A stretch of DNA of 34,123 nucleotides from an uncultured Carnobacterium sp. (GTDB lineage Bacteria; Bacillota; Bacilli; Lactobacillales; Aerococcaceae), in NCBI GenBank assembly GCA_937976325.1, contig CALJSD010000059.1, positions 1 to 34,123 on the forward strand. The letters are read 5' to 3'. Made by a program: the position numbers and the translations under genes. Shown piece by piece: positions 7,285 to 15,938 of the stretch; the first letter of the stretch is position 1, and every line of letters begins with the position of its first letter. The notes under the pieces were generated by a model. That model was given only the letters and a program-made list of their open reading frames with translations. It searched no databases and was not told the origin of the DNA.

Positions 7285-8181
7285 CTATTCTTTTAGTGCG
7301 CCAATCATGACACCCTGATTGAAATATTTTTGGACAAATGGATAAAGCAACATAATCGGAGCTGTTGAAATTACAATCGCTGCATATTTCATCATATCAG
7401 CTTTAATCCGAAGATCTGATGCAAGTTCCCCTGTTGCCTGAGATTGCATCATTTGGTTACTAATTAATAACCGTCGTAAGATCAATTGCAATGGTTGCAA
7501 GTTTTCTTTTGTTAAGTAAATTAAAGCGTTGAACCAAGAGTTCCAAATACCAACTGCTGTCCATAAACCAATTACAGCGATAATGGCTTTTGATAAAGGA
7601 ACAACAATCTTGAAGAAATAACGAATTGTTCCGCAACCGTCGATTTGAGCTGCTTCCCACATTCCTTCTGGGATACTGTTATTGAAGAATGTTCTTGCAA
7701 CGATGATATTGTAAGAAGATACTGCAAATGGAACCACCATTACCCAGAATGAATCGACAAGACCGACACTCTTCACTGTTAAGTAGATTGGAATCAATCC
7801 ACCTGATACGAACATCGGAACAATGTAGAGAACGCTGAGCCACTTTTTACCAAGTAGGTCGCGTCTAGATAACGCGTACCCAGCAGGGATGTTGATAAGT
7901 AGTGCAAATAATGTACCGACTACTGTATATAAAATAGTGTTGAGATAACTTCTTAAGAACAGTGGTTGTTCAATTAAACGAAGGTATCCATCTAATTTCC
8001 ATTCGTGAGGGATGAACCAAACTTTACCATTGGCTACATCAGAAGGATTACTAAAGGAAGCAATCACAACAAACCACAATGGGTATACGATTAATAATAT
8101 TAACAAGATTGCAAAACCGTAGATCACTACGTCAAAAAACAAATCTGATTTTGATTTTCTTGAAACTTTAAACCATTTCAT
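7285..8181 (-). CDS. Carbohydrate ABC permease, LplC/MalG type
   Basis: A 298-residue inner-membrane permease with six predicted helices. The EAA loop, which contacts the ATPase, reads EAAQIDGCGTIRYFFKIVVPL (about residues 180-200). The N-terminal stretch up to VYPLWFVVIASFS and the C-terminal GVMIGALKE ending are characteristic of CUT1 MalG-type permeases next to LplB. It starts at ATG 8181 behind AGGAGGG at a slightly long spacing. It lies 18 bp from the upstream permease gene and 10 bp from the binding-protein gene, so it is the middle gene of the uptake operon. It forms a heterodimer with the LplB-like protein. Confidence 0.92.
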   Translation of the reverse strand: MKWFKVSRKSKSDLFFDVVIYGFAILLILLIVYPLWFVVIASFSNPSDVANGKVWFIPHEWKLDGYLRLIEQPLFLRSYLNTILYTVVGTLFALLINIPAGYALSRRDLLGKKWLSVLYIVPMFVSGGLIPIYLTVKSVGLVDSFWVMVVPFAVSSYNIIVARTFFNNSIPEGMWEAAQIDGCGTIRYFFKIVVPLSKAIIAVIGLWTAVGIWNSWFNALIYLTKENLQPLQLILRRLLISNQMMQSQATGELASDLRIKADMMKYAAIVISTAPIMLLYPFVQKYFNQGVMIGALKE

Positions 8182-8199
8182 GCTATGACCACCCTCCTC

Positions 8200-9117
8200 T
8201 TAAAATAGTCCTGTTTTGGTATATCGTTTAGAAAACCAATTGACAGATAATAGAATGATTAAGTTGACTACAGTATTGAATAATCCGATTGCTGTAGAGT
8301 AACTGTATTGGAAGTTCAGCATCCCAACTTTATATACGTAAGTCGAAATCACCTCACTTCCAGCTAGGTTCAATGGATTTTGTAATAGTAATACTTTTTC
8401 AAAACCGATACTTAATAAGCTTCCGGCTCTTAAAATCAATAGAATCATTGCTGTAGGTAAAAGTAATGGTAAGTCGATGTTGAGAATCTTTTGCATACGA
8501 GAAGCTCCGTCCATCGTAGCCGCTTCGTAATACGTTGGGTCGATGGCTGATAAAGCTGCTAAGTAAATGATGCTGTCCCAACCGATATGTTGCCAAACAT
8601 CACTCCAAACATAAACGCCTGCAAAACTATCTGGTTTTGATAATAAGTTTGGCATTGTCCATCCAAGAGTCTTAAAGATATTGGCAATCAAACCACTATT
8701 TGGTGATAAGAATAAAATGATCATCCCACACATAACCATTGTTGAAATAAAGTGTGGTAAATAAGTCGTTACTTGAAAGACTTTTTTGAATTTCCCTGCT
8801 CTTAGTTGGTTACATAAGAGCGCTAGTAAGATTGGTAATGGAAATCCAACAACAATGCTGTAGATTGAAATCTTTAATGTGTTCATCATCGTTGTTCCGA
8901 ATTGAACTGAATTAAAGAACTGGGTGAAATATTTAAACCCAACCCACGGGCTATTTATAATTCCATTCGCCGGTGAGTAATCTTTAAAAGCAATCACAAG
9001 TCCTATCATTGGGATATATGCAAACATTATAAGTAAAATAATTGAAGGAAATAGTAGCACATATAAAGGAATGTTGCTTTTTATTTTTCTTTTTTGTAAT
9101 TGGGTTAAATCTTTCAT
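8200..9117 (-). CDS. Carbohydrate ABC permease, LplB/MalF type
   Basis: A 305-residue permease with six helices, the first gene of the sugar uptake operon. The opening LYVLLFPSIILLIMFAYIPM and the conserved VIAFKDYSPANGI segment are hallmarks of LplB-like CUT1 permeases. The EAA loop is EAATMDGASRMQKILNIDLPL, about residues 200-220. AGGAGGG stands five bases before ATG 9117. It is transcribed away from the two-component genes, with whose promoter it shares a 200-bp divergent region carrying repeated motifs. Substrate specificity is inferred only from GH31 downstream. Confidence 0.92.
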   Translation of the reverse strand: MKDLTQLQKRKIKSNIPLYVLLFPSIILLIMFAYIPMIGLVIAFKDYSPANGIINSPWVGFKYFTQFFNSVQFGTTMMNTLKISIYSIVVGFPLPILLALLCNQLRAGKFKKVFQVTTYLPHFISTMVMCGMIILFLSPNSGLIANIFKTLGWTMPNLLSKPDSFAGVYVWSDVWQHIGWDSIIYLAALSAIDPTYYEAATMDGASRMQKILNIDLPLLLPTAMILLILRAGSLLSIGFEKVLLLQNPLNLAGSEVISTYVYKVGMLNFQYSYSTAIGLFNTVVNLIILLSVNWFSKRYTKTGLF

Positions 9118-9150
9118 AATTTCCCTCCTGTTTCAAATTCCTGATATTAT

Positions 9151-9190
9151 TTTATAAAATAAAACGCTTTCTTTATATCACTTTTTCGAT
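9151..9190 (-). promoter_or_regulatory. Likely activated promoter of the ABC/GH31 operon, with cre-like site
   Basis: On the minus strand TATAAA (9151-9156) stands about 30 bases before the first permease ATG. At 17-bp spacing the -35 position (9174-9179) is a poor GATATA, lying inside the first copy of the repeated motif. A weak -35 covered by a regulator site suits an activator-dependent promoter. AGAAAGCGTTTTAT (9159-9172) resembles a CcpA cre site at about 8 of 11 fixed positions. Confidence 0.5.
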
Positions 9191-9273
9191 AAGAACTATT
9201 CACTATTCAGACAATATTGCTAAATTTATATCACTTTTCCGACATCTTCTTAATTCATATCGTTTTTTGACAA
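9172..9273. repeat. Three copies of a TATATCACTTTTTCGACA-like motif (candidate regulator sites)
   Basis: Copies start at about 9172 (TTTATATCACTTTTTCGATA), 9225 (TTTATATCACTTTTCCGACA) and 9254 (TTCATATCGTTTTTTGACA). All point the same way; the offsets between copies are 53 and 29 bases. They lie between the divergent uptake operon and sensor-kinase gene. Copy 1 covers the -35 of the operon and copy 3 overlaps the TTGACA of the kinase promoter. They are probably binding sites for the AraC-type response regulator encoded next door. Confidence 0.65.
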
Positions 9274-9294
9274 CTTTTATGATAGTGTTATACT
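9267..9294 (+). promoter_or_regulatory. Promoter of the two-component genes
   Basis: TTGACA (9267-9272) and TATACT (9289-9294) at 16-bp spacing form a near-consensus promoter 20 bases before the kinase ATG. The -35 box overlaps the third repeat, suggesting autoregulation. Confidence 0.75.
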
Positions 9295-9314
9295 TGAGAA
9301 GCGAGGTAAAAGTT

Positions 9315-10985
9315 ATGAAACTACATAGTATTCTATCTAAAAGACATTCTTTTAAATTTTTCTTTCAAGTCTTATTAGTACTTCTCATCCTCATCACAGT
9401 GATCAGTCTCTTTGTCAGCAATGCCACAAGAGATTTTATTAAGAATCAAAATATTCAACAATTAACGAGCTCCATTGAGATTTACGCCAATGGACTGAAT
9501 GATGAAATGCGTTCCGTTGAACGCTTTTTATATTCAACGGTCACTCACGATAAGGGTTTGGATGAACTAAATGAGCCACAAAGTTACACAGATTATGAGC
9601 AAACCGTCAAAAAAGTGCAAACCACTTTTAACGACTATGAATATCAACACGAAACGCATATGTCGTTTTTAGTAGCTACAGAAGGTACGCATCATTTTAT
9701 GAGTGCTTCTAATCTTTATATTCCCTATCAAGATTATTTATATTTAAAGAACCATATTAATTCGTTCAGAAATAATACAGACGACCGTAAATGGCAAGCG
9801 ATTCTGATCAACGATACGGAATATTTGATTAAAGTCGTTCATTATAAAGAGAAAACGATTATGGCGGTTATCTCTGCGGAAGATATCCTGATGCCCCTTC
9901 GAAAACTGAATATTGGAAAGAATGGACATATTTCACTGAAAGAACCGAAAAACTTATCGTCTTCAACTCACTTAATTGAAGCCGATAGCGATCGCACACA
10001 ATTGCCGTTTGATATTTACGTTGCCGTTGACTATACAGACGTATTTAAGAGTATCGTTCTTTTTGAAGTCTTTATCGCAATTGTTCCTATCTTAATTGCG
10101 ATTGCTTCTCTTGTATTGATTATTTTCATTCGAAATAGAATGTTAAGCCCAATTACACGACTAACCGAACGACTTTCAAAAATTGACGAGAACACCTCTA
10201 TTTACGACATCACTTCTTCTGAAGGGATTTTGGAAATCGATACTGCCAATGATAAATTGAGTCAGGTGCTCTTCGATATGCAAGACTTAAAAATTCGTGA
10301 GTATCATGCTCAGCTGGAATTAAAAAAGGTCGAACTCAACTACTTAAAGAGTCAAATCCGACCTCACTTTTACTTGAATATGCTCTCCATGATTCATAGC
10401 ATGCTTCAAACGGAGAACTATAAGGAAATTGAAGAGTTAACGATTTTAACGTCTGATTACTTACGATATCTCTTTATGGTAGATCAAGACTTCTCACCAC
10501 TGGATAAAGAAATCCAACATATTAAGGACTACTTGGGCATTCAACGTATTCGTTATGGTGACCATATCGATTTTGCTTTAACATTCGATGAACAGTTGCA
10601 CGATGCGCTCGTTCCTTCCCTCTTACTTCAAACATTCGTTGAGAATACGATTAAGCACGGATTTTCCTTCCAAGACGGGCTTGCCATTGACCTTTCTCTT
10701 CAAAAACGAATGGTAGAAGACAAGCCTTATATTGAGATTTGCGTCAAAGATAATGGTCCAGGCTTCACTCCAGACATTCTTGAAAAGCTCAAGAACATGG
10801 AATCATTAATGTCAGAAGACGGCCATCATATTGGAATTACCAATGCGATTGAACGGCTTAATCTTCTCTATCCAAATGACTTTACGATTACTTTTGAAAA
10901 TAACGACACAGGTGGCGCAAGAATTTATGCGCTCCTCCCCTATAAAGCGTTGAAAGGAGATTCTAATGAATATACTACTCGTTGA
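9315..10985 (+). CDS. Sensor histidine kinase, YesM/LytS-like
   Basis: A membrane sensor of about 556 residues. It has one TM helix near residues 15-34, an extracellular sensor region of some 220 residues, a second TM around 250-280, a HAMP-like linker (RNRMLSPITRLTERL), and the His_kinase domain with QIRPHFYLNMLSMI. The His in that motif is the likely phosphorylation site. A HATPase domain follows, with the N box ENTIKHG and the G box DNGPGF. Such kinases sense extracellular carbohydrate, often through the cognate binding protein. I start at ATG 9315 behind GAGGTAAAAG; an in-frame ATG at 9267 lies within the promoter and is unlikely. It overlaps the response-regulator gene by 20 bp, so the two are translated together. 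Confidence 0.9.
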   Translation: MKLHSILSKRHSFKFFFQVLLVLLILITVISLFVSNATRDFIKNQNIQQLTSSIEIYANGLNDEMRSVERFLYSTVTHDKGLDELNEPQSYTDYEQTVKKVQTTFNDYEYQHETHMSFLVATEGTHHFMSASNLYIPYQDYLYLKNHINSFRNNTDDRKWQAILINDTEYLIKVVHYKEKTIMAVISAEDILMPLRKLNIGKNGHISLKEPKNLSSSTHLIEADSDRTQLPFDIYVAVDYTDVFKSIVLFEVFIAIVPILIAIASLVLIIFIRNRMLSPITRLTERLSKIDENTSIYDITSSEGILEIDTANDKLSQVLFDMQDLKIREYHAQLELKKVELNYLKSQIRPHFYLNMLSMIHSMLQTENYKEIEELTILTSDYLRYLFMVDQDFSPLDKEIQHIKDYLGIQRIRYGDHIDFALTFDEQLHDALVPSLLLQTFVENTIKHGFSFQDGLAIDLSLQKRMVEDKPYIEICVKDNGPGFTPDILEKLKNMESLMSEDGHHIGITNAIERLNLLYPNDFTITFENNDTGGARIYALLPYKALKGDSNEYTTR

Positions 10986-12504
10986 TGACGACCGTTTTAT
11001 CATCGAAGCGTTACGCGAAAAAATCCGTTGGGATCGATTAAAAATCGATAACGTCTACGCAGCTAACAGCCTCTCTCAGGCGCAAGACATCATTAAAGAA
11101 AATCCTATTCATCTAATGATTAGCGATATTGAAATGCCTCAAGGAAGTGGTCTCGAACTACTCTCTTGGGTCAGAAACGAAAATTACGACATCAAAACCA
11201 TCTTTTTAACAAACTATGCGGATTTCAACTACGCGCAAAAAGCGATTGAATTGCAAAGTTTTGAATACTACTTAAAACCGATTAACTTCGAAAAGTTGGA
11301 GTTTATCATTCAAAAGGCACTCGATAAGATTGCTGAGCAACAGCCTCAAGTTTCCCACGAATCTGCGTTCCAAACAGAGAATAATTTTTGGTTTGAATAT
11401 TTAAGAAAACCAAGAAATCATCGTCTAGAAGAACTAAAAGCTGAACTGCAAAAACGCAATTTTACTTTAAAAGAACATCAGTATTTCCTAGCCGGCGTTA
11501 TTACATTGAATATCAATGAGGAAGACTACGCACCAGAGATTCCATCATGGACCTCACAACTAAGAAAGGTGTTCCAAGCTTTCTCAAATGAATCTTATCA
11601 ATTATCCAGCCTATTTAAGATGGAAGGACACGTGGACCATTACGTTTGCCTCTTTAGAGTCGACTCTTCTATTCATTACGAATCGTTCGCGAAAACCATC
11701 CAACAGGAAATTCAAGATAAACTTCATAAGAAGTCGATTTTAACAGTTACCACTTGTTTCCAATGCCCCAATATTTTACAAGACGTAAAAGAACTCTACG
11801 CGGCAACTGGGCAACAAGTGGCTTATTGGAATACTATTATTCCAGTTTCTTCTGACGCTGCTGTTTTACAGGAAAAAGAAGTTGCAACGAACTCCATCTC
11901 CTTCTCGGATTCATTAGATGAATCTGAACTAGAAAAGAGTCTCTTACACTACATTTCAGGTGGAATGGTGCCAAAATCCATCTTGCAAAAACTCCATCTG
12001 GACTGGACGCAACAAATTGGAATTTACTTAGACCAAAATGGAATTTCAGCGCACAAGCTTTTCCAAAATGCGCATCATGATTTCCTCTTCCAAAGAAAAT
12101 TCCATTCGATTGAGTCTTTCGAAGAATACTTCAATTACTACTGGTCTCATGCAAGAAACTTTGTCACGGATGCTGAAAACCAAAAGAATAGTATTCAACG
12201 CATCATCGAATATATCGACCATCACTACAAAGAAGACTTGAGCCGAACGACTTTAGCCGATATGGTGTACCTCAGCGCGGATCACCTTGCTCGTGTCTTT
12301 AAGAAAGAAACAGGCGAAACACTCGTTAAATACATTACGGATAAACGTATCCATGCTGCGAAAGAATTGCTATCGGATACGAAGACCCCTATTTCTCAAG
12401 TGGCCTCTGAAGTCGGATATGATAATTACTCTTACTTCACGAAAATCTTTAAAGAGAAAACTGGAGTCTCACCAGGGGACTACAGAAAGCATCAAGCCGA
12501 ATAA
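10966..12504 (+). CDS. Response regulator with AraC-type DNA-binding domain, YesN-like
   Basis: A 512-residue regulator. The receiver domain (about 1-120) has the acidic pocket VDDD, the phospho-acceptor Asp54 in MISDIEMP, and the conserved Lys in YYLKPI. A linker domain without obvious family signature spans about 125-400. The C-terminal ~100 residues carry two AraC helix-turn-helix motifs, seen as LADMVYLSADHLARVFKKE and ISQVASEVGYDNYSYFTKIF. GGAG precedes ATG 10966. As the partner of the overlapping kinase gene it most likely activates the divergent uptake operon by binding the repeats at 9172-9273. Confidence 0.92.
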   Translation: MNILLVDDDRFIIEALREKIRWDRLKIDNVYAANSLSQAQDIIKENPIHLMISDIEMPQGSGLELLSWVRNENYDIKTIFLTNYADFNYAQKAIELQSFEYYLKPINFEKLEFIIQKALDKIAEQQPQVSHESAFQTENNFWFEYLRKPRNHRLEELKAELQKRNFTLKEHQYFLAGVITLNINEEDYAPEIPSWTSQLRKVFQAFSNESYQLSSLFKMEGHVDHYVCLFRVDSSIHYESFAKTIQQEIQDKLHKKSILTVTTCFQCPNILQDVKELYAATGQQVAYWNTIIPVSSDAAVLQEKEVATNSISFSDSLDESELEKSLLHYISGGMVPKSILQKLHLDWTQQIGIYLDQNGISAHKLFQNAHHDFLFQRKFHSIESFEEYFNYYWSHARNFVTDAENQKNSIQRIIEYIDHHYKEDLSRTTLADMVYLSADHLARVFKKETGETLVKYITDKRIHAAKELLSDTKTPISQVASEVGYDNYSYFTKIFKEKTGVSPGDYRKHQAE

Positions 12505-12506
12505 AT

Positions 12507-12543
12507 AAAAAAGAGCTAGTTCAACTGAACTAGCTCTTTTTCA
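12507..12543. terminator. Bidirectional terminator between the response regulator and rhodanese genes
   Basis: A strong 14-bp stem (AAAAGAGCTAGTTC / GAACTAGCTCTTTT) with loop AACT carries A and T runs on its two sides. It lies between convergent genes, so it can end transcription in both directions. Confidence 0.85.
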
Positions 12544-12545
12544 TA

Positions 12546-12926
12546 TTAGTTTTCTCTTTTTTTCACTTTACCGTTCCATGCTTCGAAGCCATGTTTTAAA
12601 ATGTAAATATTTGTATATCCATTTTTCTTTAGACGGTAAGCACAACGACCAGCGATTGATACGCCTTCTTCATATAAATAGATTGGTTGGTCTTTACGTA
12701 ATTCCATGTAACGTTCTTTAAATTGAGAATAAGGAATGTTACGTGCTCCTAAAATATGAGCTGCTTTGAATTCGTCTTTTTCACGCACATCGATTAATTG
12801 TCCATGACGTAAATCCTTTCCAAACTCTTCAGCGCTAACCACTTTAGCAGCAGATTGACGCATCCAAACTAATACAAATAAGTAAATTCCGTAGGCCATG
12901 AATAGAGCCCAAATAATATACCACAT
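12546..12926 (-). CDS. Membrane-anchored rhodanese-like protein lacking the active-site Cys
   Basis: About 126 residues: one N-terminal TM helix (1-22), then a rhodanese fold with LIDVREKDEF, HILGARNIPY and GFEAWNG motifs. Rhodaneses transfer sulfur through a Cys at the start of the loop after the LY strand. Here that position is Glu86 (LYEEGVS) and the loop is altered, so sulfurtransferase activity is unlikely; a Cys at residue 95 is outside the usual site. The longer frame to 12944 begins with TTG within the AAGGAG sequence, so ATG 12926 is the better start. It follows glcK, as the YqhL-type rhodanese does in several Firmicutes. Its role may be binding or regulatory. Confidence 0.85.
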   Translation of the reverse strand: MWYIIWALFMAYGIYLFVLVWMRQSAAKVVSAEEFGKDLRHGQLIDVREKDEFKAAHILGARNIPYSQFKERYMELRKDQPIYLYEEGVSIAGRCAYRLKKNGYTNIYILKHGFEAWNGKVKKREN

Positions 12927-12986
12927 GAGACTAAACTCCTTCAAAAATAATTTTAATAAGACAAGAGATATTGTATCATGTTTCTT

Positions 12987-13955
12987 CTAATCTTTCAAAA
13001 GCACTAAAGAAGCTGCTCCAATGACTCCTGCATCGTTCCCAAGTTCTGCTAAACGTAAATGTGTTGTTTCGCGGACTTGTGGGAATACTAATTGTTCATA
13101 TTCTTTACGAACGCCTTCAAGCAAGAATTCTCCTGCAGCGCTCACTCCACCACCGATAACGATGAAGGATGGATTTAACATATTCGCAACGTGTGAACAT
13201 GCAATTCCTAAATATTTAGAGAAATGACGAATCACGATTAATGCGAGTGGATCATCTTGTTTTGCTAAATCAAACACATCTTTTGCACTCACATCTTGCC
13301 CATCATCGATTCTTGCTTTCAACTCTGAGTCTCCAGCATATTCATCTGCATAACGACGGGCTAAGTTCACAATACCAGTGGCACTCGCTACCGTTTCAAG
13401 ACAGCCTTTTTTACCGCAAGTACATGCAAAAGGACGTTCACTGAAATCAACAGCGATGTGTCCAAGCTCCCCGCCGGCACCTGCTACACCATGAATGAGG
13501 CGGTTTTCAGCGATAATCCCACCGCCAACACCTGTTCCAAGTGTAAAGAAGGTTACGTCTGGTTGGTCTCCACCAGCACCCATCCATTTTTCACCAAGCG
13601 CTGCAACGTTGGCATCATTGTCGATGAAGAACGGAATGCCAAGTGCTCCTTCGATTTTTTCTTTCAATGGTTGTAATGTTTTCCAGTTTAAGTTGTAGGC
13701 ACCGATAACTGTACCCTTCTCTCTATCAACAACACCTGGAGAACCCATCCCGATACCAGCAAAGTTTTCATTTGTTAGTCCTAATAAGTCTAAACGATGA
13801 CGAATAGAGTCGATAATGTCGTCCACAATGTGGCTTCCTTCGTCTAAAATGTTGGTAGGAATCGACCATTTTTGTTGAACTTCACCTGCTAGTGAAATAA
13901 TCGCAAATTTGATGGAAGTCCCACCTAAATCAATACCAATAATTTTCTTTTCCAT
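12987..13955 (-). CDS. glcK: Glucokinase, ROK family
   Basis: A cytoplasmic enzyme of about 322 residues that phosphorylates glucose with ATP. Visible are the ATP-binding GIDLGGTSIKFA at the N terminus, the catalytic Asp in FFIDNDANVAALGE, the GTGVGGGI phosphate loop, GELGH, and the ROK zinc motif CTCGKKGCLE. ATG 13955 has GGAG eight bases upstream; a GTG three codons earlier overlaps that site and is less likely. It lies between rhodanese and rhomboid genes, an arrangement (5-FCL, rhomboid, glucokinase) also known from Bacillus. It would phosphorylate free glucose released by the GH31 enzyme. Confidence 0.95.
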   Translation of the reverse strand: MEKKIIGIDLGGTSIKFAIISLAGEVQQKWSIPTNILDEGSHIVDDIIDSIRHRLDLLGLTNENFAGIGMGSPGVVDREKGTVIGAYNLNWKTLQPLKEKIEGALGIPFFIDNDANVAALGEKWMGAGGDQPDVTFFTLGTGVGGGIIAENRLIHGVAGAGGELGHIAVDFSERPFACTCGKKGCLETVASATGIVNLARRYADEYAGDSELKARIDDGQDVSAKDVFDLAKQDDPLALIVIRHFSKYLGIACSHVANMLNPSFIVIGGGVSAAGEFLLEGVRKEYEQLVFPQVRETTHLRLAELGNDAGVIGAASLVLLKD

Positions 13956-14000
13956 TGTATTCACTCCATGAAACTTGTATATGCTTACATTATAACAGCA

Positions 14001-14699
14001 TTATCTTTTCATTCCTAGTGTAAAAAGTAAAATTGCGATGACAAAATACGCAACGATTCCTGCAATGCGTGAAGTAGGTTTCGTCAGGCGGTCCCCTCTG
14101 AAGCTAATCGCCATCATCACGAGGTACCCACCAACGAGTCCTCCTAAGTGTCCATAGTTATCGACTGCTGAGTTAATAAATCCAAGGACAATGTTGATAA
14201 TGATAAGTCCTGCATATTGCACTCCCATTTGCCTAAAAGAACGAATGTAGCCGTGTTTTCGTGATAAATAAACTACAGCTCCCATGAGTCCAAAGAGCGC
14301 CGTACTTGCCCCAGCTGAAATGCTAGATGAGAATGCAAAACTTGCAAGGTTTCCCATAATTCCTGATAACAGGTACACCGCAAGGAATCTCCAGTGTCCA
14401 ATTTCGTACTCCATCTGACGGCCAATCATATATAAGAACAAGCTGTTAAATAAAATATGTTCCAGTCCAATATGTAAGAAAATTGGCGTTAGGAATCGAT
14501 AATATTCATGTTGATGAATGATATACGGATTGAACTTCGCCCCGAAATTAACAAGGACTTGTCCATTCGTGCTACCACCTGCAAGCGTCATTACGACAAA
14601 CAGCGCTGCTTGAATGGCAAGAAATAAATATGTGAAGCTGAAATTCTCATTGAAGTTGCGCTTCATGCGTTCTAATTTCCATGGATTAATTTTAAACAT
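14001..14699 (-). CDS. Rhomboid intramembrane serine protease (GluP-like)
   Basis: About 232 residues with six or seven predicted TM helices. Rhomboids cleave membrane proteins within the bilayer. The catalytic Ser lies in GASTALFG and the catalytic His in NYGHLGGLVGG; the oxyanion-associated region HIGLEHILFNSLFLY precedes them. No TPR domain is attached, unlike Bacillus GluP. ATG 14699 has AAGGAG at nine bases; a GTG at 14717 reads through the ribosome site. The gene start overlaps the end of the upstream cyclo-ligase fusion by 8 bp, indicating coupling. Confidence 0.92.
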   Translation of the reverse strand: MFKINPWKLERMKRNFNENFSFTYLFLAIQAALFVVMTLAGGSTNGQVLVNFGAKFNPYIIHQHEYYRFLTPIFLHIGLEHILFNSLFLYMIGRQMEYEIGHWRFLAVYLLSGIMGNLASFAFSSSISAGASTALFGLMGAVVYLSRKHGYIRSFRQMGVQYAGLIIINIVLGFINSAVDNYGHLGGLVGGYLVMMAISFRGDRLTKPTSRIAGIVAYFVIAILLFTLGMKR

Positions 14700-15819
14700 C
14701 TCGAACCACTCCTTCACTTGTTATAATCGTTGGAATATGAATATCCGTTTCAAATACCGGCCAGTCGACAACAGGAGTCACCTGAGTCGTATATGCTAGT
14801 GAAAGGATGCGATAATCGTCTACCTTTTGTAAGGTTCTATCGTAATATCCGCCGCCAAATCCGATACGGTCCCCTTTCGTACTATACAGTAATCCAGGAA
14901 CAATAATTAAATCCAGGTCTTTTGCTTCAAATAGCGGATGCGTGCTATCGATAACTGGTTCTAACACACCATAAGAAGTACGTTTAAAGGTTGTTTGTTC
15001 ATTCCATTCTACAAACACCAATGTCTTATCCGGCATCGTCACAGGAACAAATATTGTTTTTCCAGCGTTTCTAGCCTCTTGAACGATTAAATCTAATTGG
15101 AATTCCATTCGCATCGGCATTGTTAAGGCAACAGTTTTGGCTTCGATCCATTGCGGCATTCCTTTTAGCCATTCGACCACTCGTTTTTCTTCCGCGCGGC
15201 GTTTCCCTGGCGTCATCGCCTCTAGTTCTCTCTTTTGCTGCGCGCGTTTTAAGTTCTTCACGTCTTTTTGATACGTCTCAAAGAGTTCGGTGAATAACTT
15301 CAAGAATTCGAGTTCGACTGCTCGCATGCTTCTTTCTTCGAGAATTGGACTGCTCAGTAATGGCGCTTTTTCCATTATCGGTTCATCCGTTAAGATAATT
15401 GGCAATTCATTAGAGAGCATTTCATGATCAATCGCCCACACTTTTGCCCATTCTTTATCTTCTAAATGTTGTAAGAAGAATTTCTCTTTAATCACTTCGA
15501 ATAAGTTATTTTCCATGATTTCGTACTCTGGCAATTGATTTTTCACAGGACGAATTAAGTCAGCGATATACGCTTCAGTCGCATCATGTAGTAAACATGC
15601 AAGGACGGTTCCTGTTTGGTATCCTCTGGCAATCGCTTCTTGTGCACAGTTAATGCTATGTAATCCTACTGAATAAAAGAAACGAAGATGACCGTTTCCT
15701 CGACACATCATACTTAAGGCATGCGCAATATCTTCAATGGCTACATTGTCTGGAACCATTTCAAGAGGATTAAACACGCGACCGGTATATGTATTCATAA
15801 ATAATTTTTTGTCTTCCAT
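14692..15819 (-). CDS. HD-domain phosphohydrolase fused to 5-formyltetrahydrofolate cyclo-ligase
   Basis: A 375-residue two-domain protein. Residues 1 to about 180 are an HD phosphohydrolase resembling YfbR-like and phage nucleotidases, with metal ligands His54 (LHSINCAQ) and His78-Asp79 (LLHDATEAYIADL). From about residue 190 it is a 5-FTHF cyclo-ligase, which converts 5-formyl-THF to methenyl-THF using ATP; the diagnostic FGGGYYDRTL starts at residue 321. Most bacteria encode the ligase alone (about 180-190 residues). There is no frameshift or stop between domains. I prefer ATG 15819, preceded by GGAGG at five bases, over the upstream GTG at 15831. It heads the operon with the rhomboid and glucokinase genes. 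The HD substrate is unknown; a nucleotide is plausible. Confidence 0.9.
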   Translation of the reverse strand: MEDKKLFMNTYTGRVFNPLEMVPDNVAIEDIAHALSMMCRGNGHLRFFYSVGLHSINCAQEAIARGYQTGTVLACLLHDATEAYIADLIRPVKNQLPEYEIMENNLFEVIKEKFFLQHLEDKEWAKVWAIDHEMLSNELPIILTDEPIMEKAPLLSSPILEERSMRAVELEFLKLFTELFETYQKDVKNLKRAQQKRELEAMTPGKRRAEEKRVVEWLKGMPQWIEAKTVALTMPMRMEFQLDLIVQEARNAGKTIFVPVTMPDKTLVFVEWNEQTTFKRTSYGVLEPVIDSTHPLFEAKDLDLIIVPGLLYSTKGDRIGFGGGYYDRTLQKVDDYRILSLAYTTQVTPVVDWPVFETDIHIPTIITSEGVVRDV

Positions 15820-15938
15820 ATGTTCCTCCACGGTTGATGTCAGTTTATTTTATCATTGAATTCACGCGATTTAAAAGGATTTAGGTATTTCTTAATGATT
15901 CTGTTTCCATATGAAATAAAAAAGGGGGCCAACATAAT

